A stretch of 64,000 bases of DNA from Streptomyces sp. NBC_01241 (GTDB lineage Bacteria; Actinomycetota; Actinomycetes; Streptomycetales; Streptomycetaceae). The DNA is taken from NCBI RefSeq assembly GCF_041435435.1, contig NZ_CP108494.1, positions 744,001 through 808,000 of the forward strand, in the 5' to 3' direction. This document shows, piece after piece, positions 40,035-47,780 of the stretch. Position numbers and translations under genes: made by a program. The notes beneath the pieces were generated by a model. The model was not told the DNA's origin. It ran no database searches and saw only the letters and a list, made by a program, of their open reading frames with translations. Within the stretch, counting starts at the first letter, position 1; every line of letters begins with the position of its first letter.

Positions 40035-41342
40035 ATGGAAGCGGACGACAACCGGTCGGAATCCCCCGACGCGCGCACGGAACCGACGGAACTGGAGGCG
40101 CTGCGCGCCCGGGTGACGGCACTGGAGGCCCGTGCCCCGGCGCGGCACCGGCTGCGGGCCCGTTCGTTCCTCGCCGTGCTGCTCATCCTCGTCGCGGCCG
40201 TCCTCACACCGCTGAGCATCGTGTCCACCTGGGCGAAGAACCAGATCGGCGACACGGACAACTATGTGGCGATGATGGCGCCCCTCGCCTCCGATCCCGA
40301 TGTGCAGGCAGCGGTGAGCGACCGCGTCACCGGCGCCGTCATGAAGCACCTCGACGTGAAGGCGTTACTGGCCGATGTCGCCCCCGCGGACCGGCCGGTG
40401 GTCGACAAGGCGCTCACGCGCCTGAGCGGCCCCCTCACCACGGGCGTCACGGGCTTCGTCCACGAAACCGTGGAGAAGTTCGTCACGAGCGACGCCTTCG
40501 CGACGATCTGGACCGATCTCAACCGGGCCGCCCAGTCCGCGGCGCTCAAGGCACTGACCGGCAGCGGCAACGGGGCCGTGAAGCTCACGAACGACACCGT
40601 CACCATCGACCTGGCGCCCGTCATCGACCGGGTGAAACAACGCCTCGTCGACCGGGGGCTGACGATCGCCGCGAAGATCCCCGAGATCCACACCGACTTC
40701 ACGGTGCTGACCTCCGACGCGGTCGGCAAGGCCAAGAAGGGGTTCCGGGCACTCCAGATCCTCGGCTTCTGGCTGCCGCCGGTCACCCTGGTCCTGGCCG
40801 CGGGCGGGGTGCTGCTCGCGGTACGCCGCCGACGCGCCCTGGTCACGGCGGCGCTCGCGATCGCGGCGGGTGCCGCGGTGCTCGCGGTGACCATGTGGCT
40901 GGGCCGCGCGTTCTATCTCGACAGCCTCCCGCCCGACGTGTCCCAGCCGGCCGCCGGTTCCGTCTTCGACGCCCTGGCCGGCCCGGCACGCACCCTGGTA
41001 CGGGTGGTGATCACGCTCGGCATCGTGGTGGCGCTCGCCGCGTGGCTCACCGGGGCCGGCCGCGCCGCCACCCGCGTCGAGGCCATGTGGAGCGGCGGCA
41101 TCGGTGCGGTACGGGACGCGGCCGGTGTCACCGGCGGCCCGGTCGGCAGCTGGGTGCACCGGGCCAGGGCCTGGCTGAACTGGACGGTGGTCGTGGTGGC
41201 CGCCGCGGTCCTTGTCGTGTGGGACCGGCCGACGGGCCTGGTCACCGTGTGCATCGCACTGTGCGCGCTGTTCGCTCTCGCCGTCGTCGAGTTCCTCGAC
41301 GGCGACCGCACGCCGCGTCCGGCGGTGCCCGGACTCCGGTGA
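40035..41342 (+). CDS. Integral membrane protein of unknown function
   Basis: A 435-residue protein with a charged, coiled-coil-like start (TELEALRARVTALEA), a first membrane helix (SFLAVLLILVAAVLTPLSIV), a large exocytoplasmic loop of about 190 residues (DNYVAMMAPLASDPDVQAAV, many short helices, no Cys) and then five or so more membrane helices up to the C-terminus. The pattern is a common streptomycete hypothetical; I know no function. ATG 40035 lacks a strong ribosome binding site. It faces away from the KAS operon and converges on the sugar kinase. Confidence 0.75.
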   Translation: MEADDNRSESPDARTEPTELEALRARVTALEARAPARHRLRARSFLAVLLILVAAVLTPLSIVSTWAKNQIGDTDNYVAMMAPLASDPDVQAAVSDRVTGAVMKHLDVKALLADVAPADRPVVDKALTRLSGPLTTGVTGFVHETVEKFVTSDAFATIWTDLNRAAQSAALKALTGSGNGAVKLTNDTVTIDLAPVIDRVKQRLVDRGLTIAAKIPEIHTDFTVLTSDAVGKAKKGFRALQILGFWLPPVTLVLAAGGVLLAVRRRRALVTAALAIAAGAAVLAVTMWLGRAFYLDSLPPDVSQPAAGSVFDALAGPARTLVRVVITLGIVVALAAWLTGAGRAATRVEAMWSGGIGAVRDAAGVTGGPVGSWVHRARAWLNWTVVVVAAAVLVVWDRPTGLVTVCIALCALFALAVVEFLDGDRTPRPAVPGLR

Positions 41343-41373
41343 GCTCGGAGCAGACCCTGCGGCACCGTCGTGT

Positions 41374-42306
41374 TCAGCTCCGGGCGAGGGCCGCCTTCAA
41401 CTCCCCCTCGTCCGGCGGGTTGGCGCCGGCCCGTGCGACGGTCACGGCGGCACAGGCCGCGGCGTGGCGCAGGACCTCGGTCACGGTGGCCCGGTCCAGC
41501 GAACGCAGCCGTTCACGGCCGGCCGCGCCGAGCAGTCCGTGCGCGGCGAGGGCGTGCAGGGTGCCCGACATGAACGCGTCGCCCGCCCCCACCGTGTCGA
41601 CCACGTCGGCGGGCAGCGCGTCGACCGTCACCTGCCCGCCGGGAAGGACGGCGAGGGCACCGTCGCGTCCCCGGGTGACGAGGACGAGGGCCGGGCCACT
41701 GGCGAGCCACCGCTCAGCGACCTCCCGCGCGTCCCGGCCCGGGTAGAGCCATTCCAGGTCCTCGTCGCTGGCCTTGACCACGTCGCTGAATGCGACGCAG
41801 CGCTCCACCTGGCGGACGGCCGCGTCGTGGTCCCCCATCAGTTCGGGTCGCACATTGGGGTCGTAGCTGACGGTCGCGGCCGCCCGCAGCGACTCGACGG
41901 CGGCGAGGACGGTGGCCGCACCGGGTGCCATCACCGTCGCGAGGGATCCGGTGTGGACATGGTGCGGCGGCCGGTCCGGGGTCACCGGGGCGAGCGTCCA
42001 GGTGATGTCGAAGGTGTACGCGGCCCGGCCGCCGTCGTCCAGGGTCACGGCGGCGGACGGGGTGGGCGCCGTGGCACCGTCCGTGCGGACCTCGACCCCG
42101 GCAGCGGCCAGGTGGTCCCTGATCAGCCGTCCGTTGCCGTCCGGGCCGAGCTGGGTGAGCAGGGTGGTGCCGTACCCGAGCCGGGCCAGGCCGTACGCCA
42201 CGTTGGCCGGACTGCCTCCCGGGTGGACCTGATCGGCCGCACCCGGCAGCCGGACGATGTCGGCGACGCATTCGCCGATGACCAGCAGGTCGAGTCTGTC
42301 GAGCAT
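41374..42306 (-). CDS. PfkB family carbohydrate kinase (fructokinase-like)
   Basis: A 310-residue ribokinase-fold kinase. N-terminal sugar-binding VIGECVADIVRLPG, signature 1 around HPGGSPANVAYGLARLGYGT, and signature 2 VVDTVGAGDAFMSGTLHALA with the catalytic Asp. Start ATG 42306 (MLDRLDLLVIG) with GGAGA upstream. It phosphorylates a sugar, probably fructose, using ATP. The gene is followed within 31 bp by the end of the convergent membrane protein gene. No sugar transporter is adjacent to define the substrate. Confidence 0.88.
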   Translation of the reverse strand: MLDRLDLLVIGECVADIVRLPGAADQVHPGGSPANVAYGLARLGYGTTLLTQLGPDGNGRLIRDHLAAAGVEVRTDGATAPTPSAAVTLDDGGRAAYTFDITWTLAPVTPDRPPHHVHTGSLATVMAPGAATVLAAVESLRAAATVSYDPNVRPELMGDHDAAVRQVERCVAFSDVVKASDEDLEWLYPGRDAREVAERWLASGPALVLVTRGRDGALAVLPGGQVTVDALPADVVDTVGAGDAFMSGTLHALAAHGLLGAAGRERLRSLDRATVTEVLRHAAACAAVTVARAGANPPDEGELKAALARS

Positions 42307-42400
42307 GAGGGTGGGGTCTCCTGGAGTGCGGTGACGAGGGTGTCCTGGTCCCGGGCCCGGATGTTGTGGGCAGGTCACGACGGCCGGACGGTATCAAGGG

Positions 42401-42456
42401 CGTGACGGACGAAGTCCCCCGGCCCTGTGGGGGGCCGGGGGACTTCGTCCGTCACG
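42401..42456. terminator. Very long perfect hairpin
   Basis: A 25-bp perfect stem (left arm begins CGTGACGGACGAAGTCCCCC) around loop TGTGGG. It lies between the end of rpmE2 and the start of the pfkB-type gene, both minus strand. It can act as terminator of rpmE2, but is unusually long. Confidence 0.75.
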
Positions 42457-42593
42457 GGGTCGGGTTCAACTCCGTACGCGATCGGGTTCAGGTCCGTACG
42501 CGGGTCGCATTCAGGTCCGTACGCGATCGGGTTCAACTCCGTACGCGGGTCGGGTTCGGGTCCGTACGCGGGTCGGGTTCAGGTCCGTACGCG
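42457..42593. repeat. Six tandem copies of a 22-23 bp repeat
   Basis: Unit close to GGGTCGGGTTCAGGTCCGTACGC, six copies with alternation of GGGTCGG and GATCGG starts and of CAACTCC/CAGGTCC centres, ending in a partial copy at the rpmE2 stop. No coding role is apparent. Copy number probably varies between strains. Confidence 0.85.
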
Positions 42594-42595
42594 GA

Positions 42596-42859
42596 TCAGG
42601 AGGCGTCCTTGCGCCCCTCCTCCCCGTACCGCCGCTCGAACTTGGCCACCTGTCCTTCGGAGTCGACCACACGGGCCTTCCCGGTGAAGAACGGGTGGCT
42701 CTCCGCGGAGATCTCCACGTCGATGACGGGGTAGCTGTTGCCGTCGTCCCAGTCGATCGTCTGCTCGCTCGACGCGGTGGACCGGGTCAGAAAGGCGTAG
42801 CCCGCCGAACGGTCACGGAAGACCACGGGACGGTAGGGCGGGTGCTTGTCCTGCTGCAT
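42596..42859 (-). CDS. rpmE2: Ribosomal protein L31 type B (zinc-independent)
   Basis: An 87-residue L31. MQQDKHPPYRPVVFRDRSAG at the start, YPVIDVEISAESHPFFTGKA in the middle, and VAKFERRYGEEGRKDAS at the end. It lacks the CxxC zinc motif of the primary L31, as expected of the paralogue that replaces it under zinc starvation. In streptomycetes this paralogue is normally under Zur control; I see no clear Zur palindrome in the 145 bp upstream. Normal length. Confidence 0.93.
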   Translation of the reverse strand: MQQDKHPPYRPVVFRDRSAGYAFLTRSTASSEQTIDWDDGNSYPVIDVEISAESHPFFTGKARVVDSEGQVAKFERRYGEEGRKDAS

Positions 42860-43004
42860 GCCTGCTCCTGGGGACGTACGGGATCGGCTCGGGGCGCTCC
42901 TGCCCAGCCTCGCGAACCGGGGCGCCGGGCGCGATCGCTGACGTCCGTACGGGGCATCGCCACACGCGGACGGGGGGGGGCGGCGACGCCTTGGGCCGCG
43001 TACG

Positions 43005-43877
43005 TCATCGCAGGTGGGCGGCGGCCTCCAGCGCGTCGGCCACGACTGTCAGGAATCGTGCGTGGGCCTGCGGACTGCAGACCGGCTCCGGGTTCCAGGG
43101 CAGTACGTGGGCGGCGCGCTCGATCGCCGCCCACCCCGCGTTTCTCCGGAGTTCGTGGAGAGGGGTGGCGTTGGACCGGATGTCGGCGAGCACGACGGCG
43201 GGGCGCAGCACCGCGGCCTCCGCCCAGCCGACCGTGGACCAGTTCGCGCCGGGCCCGTCCGCCGGTTCCACGAGGTCGACGCCGAGTTCGGCCAGCACGC
43301 GCAGCTCGGGCCACATGCGGGGGCGGGCGAGATGCGTCCGGTCGTCCCCGGCCGGAGAGAGGGCGACCACCCGGGGCCGGTCGGGTTCGGCGGAGAGCAT
43401 GCGCAGCCGCTCCCGGGCGGCGTCCAGGTCCCGGGTCGCCGTCGTGGCTCGCCCGGCGCCGAGCGATCGGGCCAGTTGTGCGAACCGGTCGCCGATCTCC
43501 GCGAGGGTGCGTGCCTGGCCGACGTCGATGGCGACGATCGGGACGTGCTCCTCCAGATGCTTGGCGGTCTCCGGGGCGAGCCCGTAGACCTGCCCGCCGC
43601 CGTAGCTGACGGCCACCACGAGATCCGGGTCACCGCCCAGCAGGGTGTCCACGTCCAGGGTACTGCCCGCGCCGAGGTAGCGGACCTCGGTCAACGACAA
43701 CGATCCGGTCTTCGCCGGGTCCGGCACGGTGCGATCGTCATGATCGGAGCCGAATATCGCGCTCGGGCGTATCCCGTGGTCCCACAGGGTCGCTCCGGCC
43801 TGGACATAGGCGAGCACCCGCGTCGGGCGCCGCCCAGCGGTCGACAACTGTCCACGATCGTCGGAGAACTGCCACAC
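43005..43877 (-). CDS. Substrate-binding-protein-like protein without signal peptide
   Basis: A 290-residue protein with the metal/siderophore-binding fold pattern: RRPTRVLAYVQAGATLWDHG, GGDPDLVVAVSYGGGQVYGL, then VPIVAIDVGQARTLAEIGDR and a second lobe ending LTVVADALEAA. GTG 43877 (MWQFSDDRGQL) has AGGGAG upstream. No signal peptide or lipobox is encoded at this or the longer start, so it would stay in the cytoplasm. It lies directly upstream of rpmE2 on the same strand; a role in metal sensing or handling is an inference from fold and neighbour only. Confidence 0.75.
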   Translation of the reverse strand: MWQFSDDRGQLSTAGRRPTRVLAYVQAGATLWDHGIRPSAIFGSDHDDRTVPDPAKTGSLSLTEVRYLGAGSTLDVDTLLGGDPDLVVAVSYGGGQVYGLAPETAKHLEEHVPIVAIDVGQARTLAEIGDRFAQLARSLGAGRATTATRDLDAARERLRMLSAEPDRPRVVALSPAGDDRTHLARPRMWPELRVLAELGVDLVEPADGPGANWSTVGWAEAAVLRPAVVLADIRSNATPLHELRRNAGWAAIERAAHVLPWNPEPVCSPQAHARFLTVVADALEAAAHLR

Positions 43878-44066
43878 GGTCTGCTCCCTCACGTCACACG
43901 TACCTCGCCGGCGGCCACTGCGCCCCGTCTTCCGGGCCGCACACCAGTACCTGCCCAGTGAACCCTCGCGGCACCCCCCCTGCGCGGCCCGTCCGACGCA
44001 TGTGACGCGAAGACTTCCGCGCACGGCCGGGACACGGGGCCTCGCCCCGCCTATGGCGACGGTCCG

Positions 44067-44693
44067 CTACAGATCCGCTTCGGTGGTGCGCCCCAGGTAG
44101 GTGAGCGGCCCCGGGTCAGGTACCTGGAGCTCGACGAAACCGAGCCGGTCGTAGAAGGTCCTGGCAGGGGTGTTGGCCGTGAGCATGGACAGGTGCACGG
44201 CCTCCACTCCCTTGGCCCGCAGGGCGGCCAGGAACCTGCGCATCAGCGCCTTGCCGTACCCCTTCCGCTGCCACTCGGGCAGCAGATCGATGTGCAAGTG
44301 GGCGGGGTGGGCAGCCAGTTCGGGAACGATCATCCGCTCCGGGGCGTGCAGGAGGACGGTCATTTCCTCGCTGGGCGTGCGCGGCGGGCCGTCCGGTTCC
44401 GGGAAGCGGTCCGCCACGAGGGGCAGCCACCGCTTGCGGAACTCCGTCACGAAGCGCTCCGTGTCGGCGGTCCCCAGGATGTAGCCGACCGCCCGGCCCG
44501 TACCGTCGTCGATCACGAAGGCCAGATCGGGTTCGAGGTACGCGTACGGCGCGGCGAAGATCGACGGCATCAGCTCCGGGTCCGGGTACAGATGCCGGGA
44601 GTCGCCGCCGTTGTCGGCCGTCCGGACGCAGATGTCCGCGAGGGCCGCGCGGTCGTCGGGGTGGTAGGCCCGTGGGCCGGCGGGCTGGGTCAT
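44067..44693 (-). CDS. GNAT family N-acetyltransferase
   Basis: A 208-residue acetyltransferase. N-terminal GPRAYHPDDRAALADICVRT, acetyl-CoA loop in LLPEWQRKGYGKALMRRFLA (motif A R/Q-x-x-G-x-G/A), and C-terminal TANTPARTFYDRLGFVEL (motif B). Size and layout (an insert before motif A with VPELAAHPAHLHIDLLP) match the beta-hexosaminidase-associated type of GNAT common in actinobacteria. ATG 44693; weak ribosome binding site. Substrate unknown. Confidence 0.88.
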   Translation of the reverse strand: MTQPAGPRAYHPDDRAALADICVRTADNGGDSRHLYPDPELMPSIFAAPYAYLEPDLAFVIDDGTGRAVGYILGTADTERFVTEFRKRWLPLVADRFPEPDGPPRTPSEEMTVLLHAPERMIVPELAAHPAHLHIDLLPEWQRKGYGKALMRRFLAALRAKGVEAVHLSMLTANTPARTFYDRLGFVELQVPDPGPLTYLGRTTEADL

Positions 44694-44802
44694 CGCCTCA
44701 TCCTGCCGATTCCGGGAGCGCTCCCACAAGCCTCGGTGAGAATTTCTTCGTACCGGGCCGTGTTCCGTATCGACGGCGCTCGACCGGTGGCCGTCGGCCG
44801 GG

Positions 44803-45078
44803 GTGCCGCCCGCCCCAGCCGGCTGGATCATCACCACGGCGTGCAACCGGGCGATCGACCGCCTGCGCCGCGAGGTCTCCCGGGCCGACCGGCACGCCCG
44901 GGCGGCGCTGGTTCATGCCGGGAACGAACCGGCCGAGGAGGGCCCCGTGCAGGACGACCGGCTGCGTCTGGAGCAGCTCGACCTCGACGGGTACCACGTG
45001 TTCCACGCCGACCGTACGGAGAACACGGCCGAGCAGGACTTTCTGCGGCGTCGCCGCCGGGCGCTGCCGGAGGACTGA
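44803..45078 (+). pseudogene. Internally deleted ECF sigma factor
   Basis: The frame encodes AGWIITTACNRAIDRLRREV, then LVHAGNEPAEEGPVQDDRLR, which is region 2 and the following segment of the DUF6596-containing ECF sigma factors. It then jumps directly to LDLDGYHVFHADRTENTAEQ and DFLRRRRRALPED, the last 40 or so residues of the same family. Region 4 and the helical C-terminal domain are missing (roughly 200 or more residues), as is the N-terminus. The reading frame has survived, but the product cannot be a sigma factor. Confidence 0.7.
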
Positions 45079-45087
45079 ACGGAATCC

Positions 45088-45963
45088 TCAGCCGGTATCG
45101 ACACCGAGCCCGGTCAGGAACGCCGCAGCGGCCGGGGCGGGGCGGAAGCGGCTCCAGACCAGCCGTTCCGTGCGGGCGGGCGCGTCACGGACGGGCAGCA
45201 CATGTACGCCGGGCAGTTCCGCCGCGAAGGCGGCCGGCAGCATGGCGATGCCGAGCCCGCTGCGGACCAGCCGGACGATGAAGTCGGTGCCGCTGACCTC
45301 GAACGCCACCTCGCGGGTGAGCCCCATCGCAGCGAACGCCTCCTCCGACTGCGCCCGGGCCGCCGTGCCGTCGGGGTAGTCGACGAACATCTCCTTCGCC
45401 AGCCGTTCCAGCCCCACTTCCGCCTTCCCGGCCAGGGGGTGGGTGGGGGCTACGACGGCGACCAGTTCGCCCGTGGCGAGCTCGTGATCGCTCACGCCCT
45501 TCGGCCGGTAGCTCGGCAGCACGCCCAGGAACGCCACGTCGAGCGTCCCGTCCCGTACCTCCTGGACCAGGTCCTTGCTCGCCCCGTCCCGCAGGACGAT
45601 GTGCACCTTCGGGTAGCGGAGGTGGAACGCGCGCAGCGCGGCCGGGATGTCGACCGCGGAGATGGTCGGGATGGCTCCGACCGCGAGGCGGCCGTGCACC
45701 TCCCCGGTCGTGGCGGCGACCTCGGCCCGGGCCCGCTCCGCCGCGTCCAGCGCCTGCCTGGCCTCCGGCAGGAACGCCTCGCCCGCCGCAGTAAGCCTCA
45801 CCTGACGGCTCGTGCGGTCGAAGAGCCGGGCCCCCAGCTCCTTCTCCAGCCGGGCGATCTGATGGCTCAACGCGGACTGGACGACCAGACACCTCTTCGC
45901 GGCGCGGGTGAAGCTGCCCAGTTCCGCCACCGCGACGACGTACCGCATCTGCTGAAATTCCAT
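45088..45963 (-). CDS. LysR family transcriptional regulator
   Basis: A 291-residue LTTR. Winged HTH: MEFQQMRYVVAVAELGSFTR, then AAKRCLVVQSALSHQIARLE and LGARLFDRTSRQVRLTAAGE. The effector domain has AVGAIPTISAVDIPAALRAF and GLGIAMLPAAFAAELPGVHV. ATG 45963 chosen because the alternative at 46002 would cover the operator. Divergent from the MFS gene at 46044 with a nested palindrome in between; LysR proteins usually regulate such a divergent neighbour. Confidence 0.93.
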   Translation of the reverse strand: MEFQQMRYVVAVAELGSFTRAAKRCLVVQSALSHQIARLEKELGARLFDRTSRQVRLTAAGEAFLPEARQALDAAERARAEVAATTGEVHGRLAVGAIPTISAVDIPAALRAFHLRYPKVHIVLRDGASKDLVQEVRDGTLDVAFLGVLPSYRPKGVSDHELATGELVAVVAPTHPLAGKAEVGLERLAKEMFVDYPDGTAARAQSEEAFAAMGLTREVAFEVSGTDFIVRLVRSGLGIAMLPAAFAAELPGVHVLPVRDAPARTERLVWSRFRPAPAAAAFLTGLGVDTG

Positions 45964-45993
45964 CCATCCATCGTGAACCACGATCGATGGAAT
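45957..45993. promoter_or_regulatory. Nested palindromes between lysR and MFS genes
   Basis: Outer inverted repeat ATTCCATC / GATGGAAT and inner inverted repeat ATCGTG-AAC-CACGAT share one centre and overlap the LysR start codon. The T-N11-A type dyad and location fit an LTTR binding site controlling both divergent genes. Confidence 0.65.
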
Positions 45994-46043
45994 GAAAAAC
46001 ATGTATTGGACTCATCGATGGCGGATCCCCGACGCTGAGGGAC

Positions 46044-47309
46044 ATGGCTCATTCCACCCACGGGACCCGCAGTCGCGCCGTCCCGCGCACGCTCCCCGAT
46101 CCATCCGCGCCCGGTCGCGGCCTAGTCCTGCTGATGGCCCTCGCCGCCGGGCTCTCGGCCGCCGGAAACTACTTCGCGCAGCCGCTACTCGACGTCATCG
46201 AGGTGAATCTGCACATCGGTGTCACCGCGGCGGGGCTGATCGTGACCGCCGCTCAGGCCGGGTACGCGCTGGGCCTGATCCTGCTCGTTCCCCTCGGGGA
46301 CGTCATGGACCGCCGGCGGCTCGCGGTGATCCTGTTCGCGCTCACCGCCTTCTTCCTCCTGGTGACGGCCGCGGCCCCCACCGGCCCACTGCTGATCGCC
46401 GGAACCCTGCTCACCGCGCTGACCTCCGTCGGAGCGCAGGTCGTGGTGCCGTTCGCGGCGGCCCTCGCGGCTCCGGCCGAACGCGGCAGGATCGTCGGGG
46501 TCGTCATGTCCGGTGTTCTGCTCGGCGGCCTGTTCGGACGACTGGCCTCCGGTGCGCTGTCCGAGCTCGGCGGCTGGCGGACGGCGTACTGGGTGAACGC
46601 GCTGCTCATGGCCGTCATGGCGATACTCCTGCACAACCGGCTCCCCCGGCTGCCCCGGCCGCGCGACGCGGCGCCGATGCCGTACACCGGACTGCTGCGC
46701 TCCACGCTGGCCCTGTTGCGACAGGAACCCCTGCTGCGGTGGCGGGCGGCCATCGGCGCGTTCTCCATGGCCTCGTACAGCGTGCAGTTGACCGCGCTGA
46801 CGTTCCTGCTGACCCGGCCCCCCTTCCACTGGAACGCGGCCGCCATCGGGCTGTTCGGGCTGGTGGGCGTCATCGGTGTCGTGGGCATGAACATCGCGGC
46901 GCGGCTGAGCGACCGCGGCCGGGTGCAGGCGGTGTCGGGCACGGCGGCCGCGCTCCTCACGCTCTCGTGGCTGCCGCTGCTGGCCGGCGAGTCCTCGCTG
47001 CTGTGGCTGGCGGTCGGGGTGATCTCGCTGAACATCGCCCAGCAGGCGGGGCTCAACAGCGGTCAAACCGTGATCTACGCGCTCCGCCCGGAGGCCCGCA
47101 ACCGGATCAACTCCGGATTCATGACGCTGTTCTTCCTGGGCGGTGCGGCCGGAGCCGCCCTGGCTTCGGTGGTCTGGTCGCGGGCCGGCTGGAGCGGCAT
47201 CTGCCTTCTGGGTGGTTCGCTGGCCGCCGGAAGTCTCGTCCTGTGGGTTCTGGAGCGTGTCCGGATGGCCTCCGCCGCACGTCCCGGGGCCGGCTCCGTC
47301 ACTCGTTGA
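46044..47309 (+). CDS. MFS transporter
   Basis: A 421-residue major facilitator with twelve hydrophobic segments. Loop 2-3 signature LVPLGDVMDRRRLAVILFAL (about residues 82-101), motif-C-like VGVVMSGVLLGGLFGRLASG, and a central basic loop between helices 6 and 7. It resembles the EmrD/AraJ-type drug or sugar efflux subgroup (YfcJ-like MGD.MDRR motif). Controlled presumably by the divergent LysR. ATG 46044. Its end overlaps the convergent cupin gene by 11 bp. Confidence 0.9.
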   Translation: MAHSTHGTRSRAVPRTLPDPSAPGRGLVLLMALAAGLSAAGNYFAQPLLDVIEVNLHIGVTAAGLIVTAAQAGYALGLILLVPLGDVMDRRRLAVILFALTAFFLLVTAAAPTGPLLIAGTLLTALTSVGAQVVVPFAAALAAPAERGRIVGVVMSGVLLGGLFGRLASGALSELGGWRTAYWVNALLMAVMAILLHNRLPRLPRPRDAAPMPYTGLLRSTLALLRQEPLLRWRAAIGAFSMASYSVQLTALTFLLTRPPFHWNAAAIGLFGLVGVIGVVGMNIAARLSDRGRVQAVSGTAAALLTLSWLPLLAGESSLLWLAVGVISLNIAQQAGLNSGQTVIYALRPEARNRINSGFMTLFFLGGAAGAALASVVWSRAGWSGICLLGGSLAAGSLVLWVLERVRMASAARPGAGSVTR

Positions 47310-47616
47310 CGGCTGTCAGCAGCACCACGGCGTCCTCCAGCGCCAGCAGTCCGTGCCGCTCCTGCGGAACCGGCTGGAGCTCTCCGGCGTTCAGCTCCAC
47401 ATCGCCCGAGGCCGCCGTAATGCGCACCCGGCCGCGGAGCACCTGGAGGGAGGCCGCGGCGGGTGCGTTGTGCTCGTCGAGCGCGAAGCCCGAGGCGAGG
47501 GCGATGACCGTCTGGCGCAGGGGTTCCTGATGCAGCAGGCGGTGGGCGCTGCGGCCGTGCGCGGCGGCGCGGGCAGCGGCCAGATGCTCGTCGGCGAGGG
47601 CATTCAGATCGTCCAT
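47299..47616 (-). CDS. Small cupin protein
   Basis: A 105-residue single-domain cupin: [20 protein letters not shown] (strand pair with the His site altered to HN), [20 protein letters not shown] and [20 protein letters not shown]. The family binds a metal or small ligand; typical relatives are anti-sigma-like sensors or LuxR/stress-associated cupins. ATG 47616 ([13 protein letters not shown]). Convergent with the MFS gene and divergent from pgm. Confidence 0.8.
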   Translation of the reverse strand: MDDLNALADEHLAAARAAAHGRSAHRLLHQEPLRQTVIALASGFALDEHNAPAAASLQVLRGRVRITAASGDVELNAGELQPVPQERHGLLALEDAVVLLTAVNE

Positions 47617-47780
47617 ATGCCCACTGTGCCGCAGCCGCCGCGCCCCCGCGTCCCCGGAACCCCGTTCCCCCGTGTCACGTCGACCGCGCCGACGGCGGGG
47701 CAGTGGCGGAGCGGTGCGGGCCACCCGCGAAAATGGCGCGGGGAAGACCGCAACGACCGACCGATACGGAGGAGTGGCAG

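Noticed and set aside
42457..42593. Tandem repeats considered as a CRISPR array
   Set aside because: Units are directly adjacent with no unique spacers, and no cas genes are present.
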